Both the position numbers and the translations under genes were made by a program. Positions 36,284-46,030 of a stretch of DNA of 64,000 nt are shown in pieces. The DNA comes from Parabacteroides distasonis ATCC 8503. Lineage in GTDB: Bacteria; Bacteroidota; Bacteroidia; Bacteroidales; Tannerellaceae. The stretch lies in contig NC_009615.1 in assembly GCF_000012845.1 (NCBI RefSeq), positions 81,001 through 145,000 of the forward strand, in the 5' to 3' direction. Numbering within the stretch: position 1 is the stretch's first letter; the number at the start of each line of letters is the position of its first letter. The notes beneath the pieces were generated by a model. The model searched no databases. It saw only the letters and a program-made list of their open reading frames with translations, and was not told the DNA's origin.

Positions 36284-37768
36284 ATGGAAAAGAAATTAAA
36301 ATCATGGCAAGGTTGGTTGCTGTTTGGAGGAACCATGGTCGTTGTTTTTGTTTTGGGTATGATCGCTGCTTCCGTGAACGAGAGACATGCGGAGGTCACT
36401 AGCGTAATGAATAATAAGAAGACGGAGATCACAGGAATCGAGGCTCGCAATGATAAGTTCGAATCGAATTATCCACGTGAGTACCAGACTTGGGAGGCTA
36501 CGGCGGATACGAGTTTCAAGAGTTTATACAATGGAAATCAGGCGGTCGATGTTCTGGAGGCTCGTCCGGAAATGGTGATCCTTTGGGCTGGTTACGCTTT
36601 CTCTAAGGATTATTCTACCCCGAGAGGGCATATGCATGCGATCGAGGATATGCGTAACACGTTGCGTGTAGGCGCTCCGATGACAGAGAACGAGGGGCCG
36701 CAACCGGCTACTTGCTGGACTTGCAAAAGCCCGGATGTTCCCCGTATGATGCAAGCGATGGGCGTGGATAATTTCTATAAGGGCAAATGGGCTTCTCTGG
36801 GTAAAGAGATCGTGAATCCGATCGGTTGCGCCGATTGCCATGAGCCGGAGAATATGAACCTGCATATCAGTCGCCCGGCTTTGATCGAGGCTTTCCAGCG
36901 TCAAGGCAAGGACATCACGAAAGCGACTCAACAAGAGATGCGTTCCTTGGTTTGCGCGCAATGCCACGTGGAATATTATTTCAAGGGCGATGGTAAATAC
37001 TTGACTTTCCCTTGGGATAAAGGTTCTACGGTTGAGGATATGGAGGCTTATTACGATGAGGCCGGTTTCGCCGATTATACGCATAAGCTAAGCCGTGCTC
37101 CGATTTTAAAGGCACAGCATCCGGATTATGAGATCTCCCAGATGGGTATCCATGCGCAGCGGGGTGTATCTTGCGCCGATTGCCATATGCCGTATAAGAG
37201 CGAGGGGGGCGTGAAATATAGTGACCACCATATCCAAAGCCCGTTGGCTATGATCGACCGTACGTGTCAGGTTTGCCACCGTGAGAGCGAGGAGACTTTA
37301 CGCAATAATGTGTACGAGCGTCAGAATAAGGCGAACGAGATGCGTAACCGTTTGGAGACCGAGTTGGCGAAAGCGCATGTAGAGGCGAAGTTCGCGTGGG
37401 ATAAGGGAGCTACCGAGGATCAGATGAAAGATGTATTGAAATTGATCCGTCAGGCACAATGGCGTTGGGATTTCGGCGTGGCTTCTCATGGTGGTGCGTT
37501 CCACGCTCCGCAAGAGATTCAAAGGATATTAGGCAATGGATTGGATAAGGCGATGCAGGCTCGTCTGGCTACCGCGAAAGTGTTAGCGAAATTAGGTTAT
37601 ACGGATGATGTTCCGATGCCGGACTTCTCTACGAAAGAAAAGGCTCAGCAATATATCGGTTTGGATATGGCCGCTGAACGTACCGCCAAGGAAAAATTCC
37701 TAAATACAATCGTTCCTCAATGGATGAAAGAGGCGCAAGAAAATAATCGTTTAGCGAAGAACATTTGA
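36284..37768 (+). CDS. nrfA: Cytochrome c nitrite reductase, catalytic subunit
   Basis: A 494-residue periplasmic pentaheme enzyme that reduces nitrite to ammonium with six electrons. The catalytic heme site is CWTCK, with Lys as the proximal ligand, and four CxxCH sites follow (CADCH, CAQCH, CADCH, CQVCH). The N-terminal hydrophobic helix (WLLFGGTMVVVFVLGMIAAS) may act as an uncleaved anchor or signal. The length and order of hemes match known NrfA. It lets the cell use nitrite as an electron sink and detoxify it. Confidence 0.97.
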   Translation: MEKKLKSWQGWLLFGGTMVVVFVLGMIAASVNERHAEVTSVMNNKKTEITGIEARNDKFESNYPREYQTWEATADTSFKSLYNGNQAVDVLEARPEMVILWAGYAFSKDYSTPRGHMHAIEDMRNTLRVGAPMTENEGPQPATCWTCKSPDVPRMMQAMGVDNFYKGKWASLGKEIVNPIGCADCHEPENMNLHISRPALIEAFQRQGKDITKATQQEMRSLVCAQCHVEYYFKGDGKYLTFPWDKGSTVEDMEAYYDEAGFADYTHKLSRAPILKAQHPDYEISQMGIHAQRGVSCADCHMPYKSEGGVKYSDHHIQSPLAMIDRTCQVCHRESEETLRNNVYERQNKANEMRNRLETELAKAHVEAKFAWDKGATEDQMKDVLKLIRQAQWRWDFGVASHGGAFHAPQEIQRILGNGLDKAMQARLATAKVLAKLGYTDDVPMPDFSTKEKAQQYIGLDMAAERTAKEKFLNTIVPQWMKEAQENNRLAKNI

Positions 37769-37770
37769 TT

Positions 37771-38961
37771 ATGTGGAAACAACCTTGGGGATATGCTGAA
37801 GGCTGGGTCATCTGTGCCGGTTTACTGATTACGGGATTTGGCTTGCAACTGATCACCGGCCCGGTTCAGGCAGGGTTGTTCCAATATCCGGTGAATGTGG
37901 CCGGAGGATTGATTTTTCTGTTGGTTCTATGTATAGGGTTTGTTGTTGGCCGGAAAATCACGGTTGTCCAGTGGTTTTCCGGGTTAACGGCGAGCATTAC
38001 CTCTTTATCGGCTCTTTTGTCAGTTGTGTTGGTTATGGGATTTGTGGGTCCGGGTATCGAGCGGATTACGATGTCGTGGCCTTTTATCCTGCTGTTTCTC
38101 TATTTCTTGTTTGTCTTGGGCTTTGTCACATTGAAGCGTATCGTATCGTTTCGCTGGAGGGATGTTCCGTTTATGCTGAACCATGTCGGTTTATTTATCA
38201 CGCTGCTGGCGGCGATCTTGGGAAACGGGGATTTACGCCGTTTACGGATGACGGTTCCGCTGGAGAATCCTGAGTGGAGGGCTTCGGACGAGAAGAACGA
38301 GATGATAGAACTACCGCTTGCCATCGAGCTTCGTTCGTTTACGATTGATGAATATCCTCCTAAGTTAATGCTAATCGACAATACGACCGGAAAAGTGCTT
38401 CCTGAAAAGCAACCCGAGAACATATTGGTGGAGGAAATTCCCTTAGCCGGAAACCTGCAAGGCTGGAAGGTTGAGGTTACCCGTTCACTACCGATGGCGG
38501 CTTGCGTGATGGGGCAGGATACGATAAACTTCGTGGAATTTCACTCCGAGGGGGCGACCACCGCTTTATACGTAAAAGCACGTAACGAACTTACCGGACG
38601 GCAGAAGGAAGGCTGGGTGAGTTGTGGCAGCTATATCTTTCCATACATATCGCTCCAACTGGATGATGCGGTCAGTATGGTGATGCCGGAACGGGAACCG
38701 AGACGCTTTGCCTCGGACGTAATGGTCTATACGAAAGATAAACAGACCAAGGAGGCGTGTATCGAGGTGAATAAGCCACTCTCTATTGCCGGATGGAAAA
38801 TCTACCAATTGAGTTACGACGAGACGAAAGGTAAATGGAGCCGGATGAGTGTATTTGAGTTGGTGAGAGATCCATGGTTGCCGATCATTTATACAGGGAT
38901 CTTAATGATGATAGCCGGGGCGATCGGATTATTCCTATCCGCTCCTGTAAAAAAAGAATAG
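37771..38961 (+). CDS. ccs1: Cytochrome c biogenesis protein, Ccs1/ResB-like
   Basis: A 396-residue membrane protein with about four helices in the N-terminal part and a large periplasmic domain (residues ~170-370), then a final helix. It fits the ResB/Ccs1 subunit of the System II cytochrome c synthase, which with CcsA exports heme and attaches it to CxxCH sites. The start is ATG at 37771, just after the nrfA stop. The ccsA-like gene follows 1 bp later. The sequence is divergent, so the call rests partly on context. Confidence 0.82.
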   Translation: MWKQPWGYAEGWVICAGLLITGFGLQLITGPVQAGLFQYPVNVAGGLIFLLVLCIGFVVGRKITVVQWFSGLTASITSLSALLSVVLVMGFVGPGIERITMSWPFILLFLYFLFVLGFVTLKRIVSFRWRDVPFMLNHVGLFITLLAAILGNGDLRRLRMTVPLENPEWRASDEKNEMIELPLAIELRSFTIDEYPPKLMLIDNTTGKVLPEKQPENILVEEIPLAGNLQGWKVEVTRSLPMAACVMGQDTINFVEFHSEGATTALYVKARNELTGRQKEGWVSCGSYIFPYISLQLDDAVSMVMPEREPRRFASDVMVYTKDKQTKEACIEVNKPLSIAGWKIYQLSYDETKGKWSRMSVFELVRDPWLPIIYTGILMMIAGAIGLFLSAPVKKE

Positions 38962-38962
38962 T

Positions 38963-39757
38963 ATGGATTGGAGTTACTTTATTTATTTCGCCGCTCCGAC
39001 GTTATTTTGCTGGATAGGTGGGGCATGGTTGGCTTATCGTCCTTCTTTTTCCAAGGGGGCTGTCGCTTGGACCGTGTTTGGCTTGGCTATATTCTCCGCT
39101 TTTATCATAGGGATGTGGATCTCGTTGGAGAGGCCGCCCTTGCGCACGATGGGAGAGACTCGTCTATGGTATTCTTTCTTCTTGCCGGTGGCGGGCGTGA
39201 TCACTTATGTCCGTTGGCGGTATAAATGGATACTTTCCTTTAGTACATTGTTGGCCTTTGTCTTTATCTGTGTCAATCTGTTTAAGCCGGAGATACATAA
39301 CAAGACCTTGATGCCCGCTTTGCAAAGCCCGTGGTTCGCTCCGCACGTGATAGTCTATATGTTCTCTTACGCCATGCTGGGCGCCGCTGCCCTTATCGCC
39401 ATTTACCTGCTGATCCGTGCGAGGAAGAAGGGGATTGACGAGGGGATGATGAGTTTATGCGATAACTTGGTATATGTCGGTATGGCCTTTCTCACGATTG
39501 GGATGCTGTTCGGCGCTTTATGGGCCAAGGAGGCGTGGGGGCATTATTGGAATTGGGACCCGAAGGAGACATGGGCGGCTGCCACTTGGTTGGGGTACTT
39601 GATTTATATCCATTATCGCCTTCACCACCGCTTGCGTTATTCAGCGGCGTTGGGGCTTTTGGTTTTCTCTTTTCTTTTGCTACAGGTGTGTTGGGTTGGC
39701 GTGAATTATCTACCCTCCGCGCAAGGATATAGTGTACATACTTATAATATGGAATAA
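38963..39757 (+). CDS. ccsA: Cytochrome c assembly protein CcsA
   Basis: A 264-residue integral membrane protein with about eight helices. The conserved tryptophan-rich heme-handling motif is WGHYWNWDPKETWAAATWL (residues ~193-211). Conserved His residues flank it (APHVIVYMFSYA and YIHYRLHHRL). It delivers heme to apocytochromes, here presumably NrfH and NrfA, using an unusual CXXCK site in NrfA. It starts 1 bp after ccs1. Confidence 0.93.
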   Translation: MDWSYFIYFAAPTLFCWIGGAWLAYRPSFSKGAVAWTVFGLAIFSAFIIGMWISLERPPLRTMGETRLWYSFFLPVAGVITYVRWRYKWILSFSTLLAFVFICVNLFKPEIHNKTLMPALQSPWFAPHVIVYMFSYAMLGAAALIAIYLLIRARKKGIDEGMMSLCDNLVYVGMAFLTIGMLFGALWAKEAWGHYWNWDPKETWAAATWLGYLIYIHYRLHHRLRYSAALGLLVFSFLLLQVCWVGVNYLPSAQGYSVHTYNME

Positions 39758-39773
39758 TTAAAATCAGAGGTAT

Positions 39774-41066
39774 ATGAAAAAACTAGTTGTTTTAGTAGCG
39801 GGCTTGCTCTCCGTGGCCCTTTTCGCGCAAGCGGAAGAAACACAAAATACGAAAGAGAACACGTTCTCGATGAAAGTACAGATACGTCCGAGAGCCGAGT
39901 ACCGGAACGGGGTCTTATTCCCCCGGCCTAAAGATGCCGAGTCCACCGGGTTTATCAATAACCGTGCCCGCCTTTCTTTGGGGTATGAGCGGGATCGTTT
40001 GTCTATCGGTTTGTCCGCGCAACATGTTGGCGTATGGGGGCAGGATCCTCAAATCGATAAGAATGGTCGTTTTATCTTGAATGAGGCGTGGGCGAAACTG
40101 GATTTCGGATCGGGTTTCTTCGTTAAGTTAGGTCGCCAGTCGTTGGTATACGATGACGAGCGTATCATGGGTGCGTTGGATTGGAACGTGGCCGGTCGTT
40201 ATCACGACGCTTTGAAACTGGGCTATGAGAACACGAATAACCAACTGCATTTAATTCTTGCGTTCAACCAGAATGATGAGAAAACGATCGGAGGAACGTA
40301 TTACGCTCCGGGCGCGCAACCCTATAAAACGATGCAAACCCTTTGGTATAAGCATCTCTTCGACAAGAGTTTTAACGCATCCTTCTTGTTTGTGAACTTA
40401 GGGATGGAAGGCGGTGATGCCGAGAAACAAAACTCGGATACAAAATATCTGCAAACCTTAGGAACGAACCTGATCTATACGCCTAGTAACTGGACGATAG
40501 GTGGTACTTTCTATTATCAATTCGGCAAGACGAAAAGCGGACGGGATGTTTCCGCTTTTTTATGGGCGGTAAACGCCGCTTATCAAATCGATCCGCAATG
40601 GAAGATCGGTGTAGGTAGTGATTATCTGAGTGGCTCGGATGGGGCCGACGGGAAATATAAGGCGTTTGATCCTCTGTACGGAACCCATCATAAGTTTTAT
40701 GGTGCCATGGATTATTTCTACGCCTCCTCTTTTGTCAACGGATTGAATCCGGGCTTATGGGATAATCAGGTAAATGTCGCCTATAAACCTTCTTCCAAGG
40801 TAAACCTGTCTTTAGCCTATCATTATTTCTCCATCACGGGCGACGTATACGAAGGTAATGATAAATTGAGTAAAGGTTTAGGTTCGGAATTGGATTTCCA
40901 AGTGGATTGGGTAATCATGAAAGACGTGAAATTATCGGCGGGATATTCTACGATGTTGGGAACGAATACCATGAAGGTCGTGAAGGGTGGAAATCCGTCT
41001 CATTGGCAAGATTGGGGTTGGTTATCAATAAATATTAATCCGACTATATTCACGACGAAATGGTAA
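39774..41066 (+). CDS. Alginate export-type outer membrane porin
   Basis: A 430-residue beta-barrel with signal MKKLVVLVAGLLSVALFAQA. The family is the alginate-export domain (AlgE-like) porins: IRPRAEYRNGVLFPRPKDAES at the N-terminus (in parts), repeating amphipathic strands, and the terminal strand ending in an aromatic residue (TTKW). It belongs to the nrf gene group in this lineage and may let nitrite or small ions pass the outer membrane. That substrate is inference. The gene lies 16 bp after ccsA. Confidence 0.85.
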   Translation: MKKLVVLVAGLLSVALFAQAEETQNTKENTFSMKVQIRPRAEYRNGVLFPRPKDAESTGFINNRARLSLGYERDRLSIGLSAQHVGVWGQDPQIDKNGRFILNEAWAKLDFGSGFFVKLGRQSLVYDDERIMGALDWNVAGRYHDALKLGYENTNNQLHLILAFNQNDEKTIGGTYYAPGAQPYKTMQTLWYKHLFDKSFNASFLFVNLGMEGGDAEKQNSDTKYLQTLGTNLIYTPSNWTIGGTFYYQFGKTKSGRDVSAFLWAVNAAYQIDPQWKIGVGSDYLSGSDGADGKYKAFDPLYGTHHKFYGAMDYFYASSFVNGLNPGLWDNQVNVAYKPSSKVNLSLAYHYFSITGDVYEGNDKLSKGLGSELDFQVDWVIMKDVKLSAGYSTMLGTNTMKVVKGGNPSHWQDWGWLSININPTIFTTKW

Positions 41067-41125
41067 CAGTTCTCAAGGAAAAGGGTATATTTGCAGGAGT
41101 AAACCTTTTTTCAAAACAAGATACG

Positions 41126-41791
41126 ATGGATATAACCGATATGTTTAAAATTCCGCTTTTTAAGAATTTTACGCTTAAGATGCGGGAAGAGTTTTTGGAT
41201 AAACTTGAATATACAGTAGAGGAGCATCCAAAAGGAAAAACTATAATTCATCAAGGGACGACTTGTAACGCCCTTCATGTCTTATTGAAGGGAAAATTGA
41301 ACGTGGATGTTTTGGACGTATCGGGTAACATCGTGCGCGTGGAGACGATACAGGCTCCACGCACGTTCGCTACGCCTCATATCTTTTCCGAGAAAAACCA
41401 GTTCCCCGCTACTTTTACCGTCGATGAGGATGTGGTATTGCTTAAGGGTTCCAAGGAGTCTGTATTTACCTTAATGCATTCTATGCCGTTATTCCTGCAT
41501 AATTTCCTTTGTGTCAGTACAAGCTGTAATAAATGTACGATGACTCGTTTGAAGGTGCTTTCGTTTCGTGGCATCCGGAACCGCTTTATTTATTACTTAT
41601 TCGAACATCAGCAAAAGGATTCGAATGTCGTGGAACTAGAACATACCCAAGAGCAGTTAGCGGAGTATTTTGGTGTTACCCGCCCGGCTTTATCGAAGGA
41701 AATCGGGAGATTGGTGGATGAGGGATTTATCAGCATTACAAGGAGAAAGGTGACGATTTTAAATAAGACGGCGTTAACATGTATGCTTTAA
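41126..41791 (+). CDS. Crp/Fnr-family transcriptional regulator
   Basis: A 221-residue regulator with an N-terminal cyclic-nucleotide-binding-like domain (~10-120), a long dimerisation helix and a C-terminal winged helix (EHTQEQLAEYFGVTRPALSKEIGRL in parts, ~175-198). Cys129, Cys134 and Cys137 cluster at the start of the dimer helix (CVSTSCNKC), which could bind a metal or heme or sense redox state; this differs from the N-terminal cluster of Fnr. I start at MDITDMFK (41126); an ATG at 41060 would overlap the porin stop. It probably regulates the nrf genes. Confidence 0.88.
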   Translation: MDITDMFKIPLFKNFTLKMREEFLDKLEYTVEEHPKGKTIIHQGTTCNALHVLLKGKLNVDVLDVSGNIVRVETIQAPRTFATPHIFSEKNQFPATFTVDEDVVLLKGSKESVFTLMHSMPLFLHNFLCVSTSCNKCTMTRLKVLSFRGIRNRFIYYLFEHQQKDSNVVELEHTQEQLAEYFGVTRPALSKEIGRLVDEGFISITRRKVTILNKTALTCML

Positions 41792-41795
41792 TGCT

Positions 41796-41825
41796 TTTGG
41801 GAAAAAGGTAAAAAGCGTACATTTG
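41796..41825 (+). promoter_or_regulatory. Promoter of the NtrC-type regulator gene
   Basis: TTTG (41796-41799), an 18-nt spacer and TACATTTG (41818-41825) match the Bacteroides consensus. The -33 part lies at the very end of the upstream regulator. Transcription would begin about 20 nt before the ATG. Confidence 0.65.
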
Positions 41826-41849
41826 TGCCCAAATAAATAACTCCGGTGT

Positions 41850-43190
41850 ATGGGCAAAGTTTTAATTATCGACGACGAGAAGCAGATTTTAGGTTTACTT
41901 TCACGCATTATCGGTTTGGAGGGATACGAGGTCTTACAGGCTGCTACTTGTAAGGCGGGGCTGAGGCAGATGGAGCAACATTCGCCAGAGGTGGTATTGT
42001 GCGATGTGTTCTTGCCGGATGGTAATGGTGTGGATTTGGTGTCGGACTTAAAGAAACTTCGCCCTCTATCCGAGATCATCCTACTTACCGCGCATGGTAA
42101 TATTCCGGATGGCGTACAGGCAATCAAGAATGGAGCCTTCGATTATATCACGAAAGGGGATGATAATAATAAGATCATTCCTCTGGTAGCCAAAGCGATG
42201 GAGAAAGCTTCTGCCGCTTATCAACAGCAAAAGAAGGAAGCTACGTCCGTCGGGAGGCAATATTCGTTTGATACGATTGTCGGTAAATCACCCGCTATCC
42301 AAGCGGCGATAGCGTTGGCTCAGAAAGTCTCGGCTACGGAGGTTCCGGTTCTGTTGACTGGTGAGACCGGTACGGGAAAAGAGGTCTTTGCTCAATCCAT
42401 CCATCAACATAGTTCCCGGAAAGGGAAGTCTTTTGTCGCTATCAATTGTTCCTCTTTTAGTCGGGATTTATTGGAAAGCGAGATGTTCGGTCATAAAGCG
42501 GGGGCTTTTACCGGTGCTTTGAAAGAGACAAAAGGCTTGTTTGAGGAAGCTTCCGGAGGTACGATCTTCTTGGATGAGATCGGGGAAATGGCTTTCGACT
42601 TGCAAGCGAAATTGCTCCGTATCCTTGAGACCGGGGAGTTTATCAAGATCGGCGATACGAAACCTACGAAAGTGGATGTACGCATTATTGCCGCTACCAA
42701 TCGTGACTTAGAGAAAGAGATCGAGCTAGGACATTTCCGGGAAGATCTATTTTATCGGCTTTCCGTTTTCCAGATCCATCTTCCTGCGCTTCGTGAACGG
42801 GTCGAGGATATCCCTCTCCATATAAAAGCCTTTGTTTCCGCTTTTTCCTCCAAGATGGGAAAGAATATCCGAACAATTTCGCCCGAATATATAGATGCCC
42901 TGAAAAAACGAGCTTGGAAAGGTAACGTACGTGAGTTGCGTAATGCAATTGAGCGTAGCCTGATTATTGCCGATGGAGATACCTTAACCTTGGATGCCCT
43001 CCCTTTGAATATGCAAACCTCCTCTGCGGCGAGTACGGAATCTTATAGCGGTTTTGACCTGAGTGGCGTAGAGAAAATGCATATCCAAAAAGTGCTCAAA
43101 TACACAAAAGGCAATAAAACCGAAACTTCCCGCCTTCTAGGTATAGGCCTCACTACTCTTTATCGGAAGATTGAGGAGTATGGGCTTTAG
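41850..43190 (+). CDS. Sigma-54-dependent response regulator, NtrC family
   Basis: A 446-residue protein with receiver, AAA+ and DNA-binding domains. The receiver has DDEKQ and the phosphoacceptor Asp52 in VVLCDVFLPDG. The AAA+ domain has Walker A GETGTGKE (171-178), GAFTGA (218-223), which touches sigma-54, and Walker B FLDEIGEM. A Fis-type helix-turn-helix ends the protein (GNKTETSRLLGIGLTTLYRKI). A kinase gene lies downstream. Promoters under its control would carry a -24/-12 element; I found none with confidence in this window. Confidence 0.95.
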   Translation: MGKVLIIDDEKQILGLLSRIIGLEGYEVLQAATCKAGLRQMEQHSPEVVLCDVFLPDGNGVDLVSDLKKLRPLSEIILLTAHGNIPDGVQAIKNGAFDYITKGDDNNKIIPLVAKAMEKASAAYQQQKKEATSVGRQYSFDTIVGKSPAIQAAIALAQKVSATEVPVLLTGETGTGKEVFAQSIHQHSSRKGKSFVAINCSSFSRDLLESEMFGHKAGAFTGALKETKGLFEEASGGTIFLDEIGEMAFDLQAKLLRILETGEFIKIGDTKPTKVDVRIIAATNRDLEKEIELGHFREDLFYRLSVFQIHLPALRERVEDIPLHIKAFVSAFSSKMGKNIRTISPEYIDALKKRAWKGNVRELRNAIERSLIIADGDTLTLDALPLNMQTSSAASTESYSGFDLSGVEKMHIQKVLKYTKGNKTETSRLLGIGLTTLYRKIEEYGL

Positions 43191-43316
43191 TCTCATATTC
43201 TGCATTTATGTATACCCGAAAGCATCTTGAAGATATGCAAGGAGAAACGGACATTGCTAAATATTTTATCTTTGCTGAACGTAAACTTAATAATAATCGC
43301 TTAAAATACATCACCT

Positions 43317-45032
43317 ATGAGTCTGAAGATTAAAACAAAACTAAGATACGGAATCGGGCTGCTGTTTGCCATGATCGTTTTGCTGGGAGGTCTATCGGTA
43401 AAGAACATCTCCGATATGTCTGCCGACACAAGGAACATATTGGCCGATAATTATAATTCTTTGCTCTATTCACGCCGGATGCTGGATGCGCTGGAACGAA
43501 TCGATAGCGATCCTTCGGCTCAAGCAGATTTCGAGAAAAACCTAGGGCTACAGAAAAAGAATATCACGGAGGTCGATGAGAACGTGGCCACCTCACATCT
43601 AGTCGCTCAATACGAGCAATTGGCGAAAGAGCGTAATGAGGAGAATATCCGTCGTGTACGTCTCGCCTTAAATCAAGTCATGAGTTTGAATATGGCTTCT
43701 ATCTACAGGAAAAGCCAAGTGGCGGAGTCTACGTCTCAAAAGGCTTTATTTTGGATTTGGGGGATTGGCCTCTCTTGTATGGTGGTCGCTTTCGCTTTTT
43801 TAATACGTTTCCCCCGTTCGATAAATACCCCTATCCGTATGTTGATGGACGGTATCATGGAGATCGCTAACCATAATTACGAGAAACGCTTGGATCTCGC
43901 TAAATATGATGAATTCGAGGGGGTCGCGAAATCCTTTAACCGGATGGCGGAACGGCTTACGGAATACCGGAAAAGTACGTTGGCGGATATTATCCAAGGA
44001 AAGAAATATATAGAGGCTATCGTGAATAGTATCACGGAGCCAATCATAGGCTTGGATCGGGATCGTAAGATTCTTTTCGCCAATAACGAGGCTTTGACGA
44101 TCTTGAATCTCAAGCGGGAAAACGTGATCGGAAAGTCTGCCTCGGAATTATCCTTACGGAACGATTTGCTTCGCAGGTTAGTTCGGGAACTGATCCAGCC
44201 GAGCGAGAAAAAAGAGCCGCTTAAAATTTACGCAGATAATAAGGAAAGTTATTTTCAAGTGCAATATATACCGATCCGTGTGTCGGAGAATGGCGAGGCG
44301 GAGGTGTATGTGGGCGACGTGATCTTATTGAAGAACATCACGGAGTTTAAGGAGTTGGATTCCGCTAAGACCACTTTTATCTCGACGATCTCCCATGAAT
44401 TGAAAACTCCGATATCGGCGATCATGATGAGCCTGAAATTGTTGGAGGATGCCCGTGTGGGAGCCATGAACGACGAGCAAAAAGCACTGGCGGAAAGTAT
44501 CAAGGAAAGTAGTAATCGATTACTGGAAATAACCAGTGAGCTATTGAAAATGACGCAGGTGGAGGCTGGCAAGCTACAATTGAATCCGAAAATAACCAAA
44601 CCGATCGAATTGATCGAGTATGCGATAAAGGCGAACCAAGTGCAAGCTGATCGCTTCAATTGCCATATAGAGGTGGAATACCCGGAGAAGATTTCCAAGC
44701 TTTTCGTGGATAGCGAGAAAATCGCATGGGTCTTGACGAATCTATTGTCGAACGCAATTCATTATACCCCGGAGAATGGCCGTATCATAATCGGTGCCCG
44801 CCAGCAAGATCATAGCGTGGAGATCTATGTGCAAGATTTCGGTAAGGGTATTGATCCCCGATATCATCAAAGTATATTCGATCGCTATTTCCGTGTGCCG
44901 GGAACGAAGGTACAAGGGAGTGGCCTAGGGTTGGCTATCAGTAAAGACTTCGTAGAAGCTCATGGAGGAACTCTTTCTGTTGATAGCGCAGTTGGAAAAG
45001 GAAGTACTTTTGTTATAAAATTCAATGTATAA
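43317..45032 (+). CDS. Membrane sensor histidine kinase with HAMP and PAS domains
   Basis: A 571-residue kinase with two membrane helices (residues ~10-30 and ~145-165) enclosing a helical periplasmic sensor. HAMP (~165-220) and PAS (~240-330) domains follow, then the phosphoacceptor box FISTISHELKTPISAIMMSL (His ~357) and the ATPase domain (LLSNAIHYTPENG, VQDFGKGIDP, GSGLGLAI). It lies 126 bp after the NtrC-type regulator, so the two form a likely pair. A -7-like TATCTTTG is at 43267-43274. The signal is unknown; envelope stress is a common one for this type. Confidence 0.93.
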   Translation: MSLKIKTKLRYGIGLLFAMIVLLGGLSVKNISDMSADTRNILADNYNSLLYSRRMLDALERIDSDPSAQADFEKNLGLQKKNITEVDENVATSHLVAQYEQLAKERNEENIRRVRLALNQVMSLNMASIYRKSQVAESTSQKALFWIWGIGLSCMVVAFAFLIRFPRSINTPIRMLMDGIMEIANHNYEKRLDLAKYDEFEGVAKSFNRMAERLTEYRKSTLADIIQGKKYIEAIVNSITEPIIGLDRDRKILFANNEALTILNLKRENVIGKSASELSLRNDLLRRLVRELIQPSEKKEPLKIYADNKESYFQVQYIPIRVSENGEAEVYVGDVILLKNITEFKELDSAKTTFISTISHELKTPISAIMMSLKLLEDARVGAMNDEQKALAESIKESSNRLLEITSELLKMTQVEAGKLQLNPKITKPIELIEYAIKANQVQADRFNCHIEVEYPEKISKLFVDSEKIAWVLTNLLSNAIHYTPENGRIIIGARQQDHSVEIYVQDFGKGIDPRYHQSIFDRYFRVPGTKVQGSGLGLAISKDFVEAHGGTLSVDSAVGKGSTFVIKFNV

Positions 45033-45040
45033 GAGGGTGA

Positions 45041-45067
45041 AAAAGAGGGTATTAATTACCCTCTTTT
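45041..45067. terminator. Bidirectional terminator overlapping a gene end
   Basis: AAAAGAGGGTA (45041-45051) pairs with TACCCTCTTTT (45057-45067) around a 5-nt loop. On the minus strand the loop and right arm encode the last codons and stop of the DUF2807 gene. It serves both convergent genes. Confidence 0.85.
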
Positions 45068-45888
45068 ATAATATCGCTTCCTCCGGAAGTGGATGTATCC
45101 GATCTTGCCGAACCTTTGTAATGTACATCACTACCTCCGCTTGCCGAAGCCTTGATATAATCGGTTACGTGTGTATAAATATCGGAGCCACCACTGGCGG
45201 AACATTCCAACTGGTTTAAGATAAGATCATAAGCCTTGATATCGGAGCCACCTGAGGCGGAATATTCGCCGTTCTCCGCTTTTCCCGTAAGCTTGAGATC
45301 GCTACCTCCGCTGGCACGGCCTCGTATTATTCGGGTAGTAAGATCGTTGATGATGATATCGCTACCGCTGGTCGCCTCAATTATGCAATTGGATACGTTG
45401 ATTGGCTGCTCCATTTTCACGTCGCTACCCCTTGTCGCTATAATTTCCAGATCATCTCCGGATAAAGCGCTTCTCAGGACAAAATCCATACAACCGGACA
45501 TCTTGATTTTTTCCAGCTTCTTGGAAGTGCCCTCTATTTTAAATCGGGTAGGGCTTAATTGTGTACCATTCTCTGTGGAGATTGAAAGTTCTTCGTTTTT
45601 TACTTGAACGTTTATATAAGGATATAAGTTCTCGTCGATCGTGATTCGTAAGGACGCTGATTCTCCTTGCGTATATCCGAAAACGTACGACGGATTTCCC
45701 CCACGGCTGAATAGGCTGAACCAACTGTCGCTATACCCCATGGCGGTTGAGCCGACTTTTATCGCTGAATAGTCTCTGACGGAGATTTCTTTCGTGATAA
45801 TATCCCCATTTCCTTTTACTTTCTTCGCCTCGATAGGCATTGCGCAAAAAGCGATCAACGCAAATAAGGCCATCATTCTTGTTCTCAT
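45052..45888 (-). CDS. Secreted DUF2807 (GIN-domain) protein
   Basis: A 278-residue protein with a signal peptide ending around MPIEAK. The mature part is the putative autotransporter-like GIN/DUF2807 fold, a right-handed beta-helix. The C-terminal half repeats SASGGSD or similar about six times (residues ~205-275), with Asp at each turn. The family is abundant in Bacteroidetes and has no settled function; adhesion or polysaccharide binding has been suggested. Its last codons lie inside the terminator it shares with the histidine kinase gene. Confidence 0.88.
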   Translation of the reverse strand: MRTRMMALFALIAFCAMPIEAKKVKGNGDIITKEISVRDYSAIKVGSTAMGYSDSWFSLFSRGGNPSYVFGYTQGESASLRITIDENLYPYINVQVKNEELSISTENGTQLSPTRFKIEGTSKKLEKIKMSGCMDFVLRSALSGDDLEIIATRGSDVKMEQPINVSNCIIEATSGSDIIINDLTTRIIRGRASGGSDLKLTGKAENGEYSASGGSDIKAYDLILNQLECSASGGSDIYTHVTDYIKASASGGSDVHYKGSARSDTSTSGGSDIIKEGN

Positions 45889-45961
45889 ATGAAGTGTAAT
45901 TAATTTATACTCTTTTCTTATAAGACGAATGGAGTTGAAAAAACGTTACATCTAAAATGAA

Positions 45962-46004
45962 AAAAAAGAAGCTATCATTGACTTTCTTTGTGATAGCTTC
46001 TTTT
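45962..46004. terminator. Bidirectional terminator-like hairpin
   Basis: AAAAAGAAGCTATCA (45962-45976) and TGATAGCTTCTTTTT (45990-46004) form a 15-bp stem with A and T runs at the ends. On the minus strand it follows the YtxH-like gene. Confidence 0.85.
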
Positions 46005-46030
46005 TCTTACCCTAATAACAGGGAGGTAGA

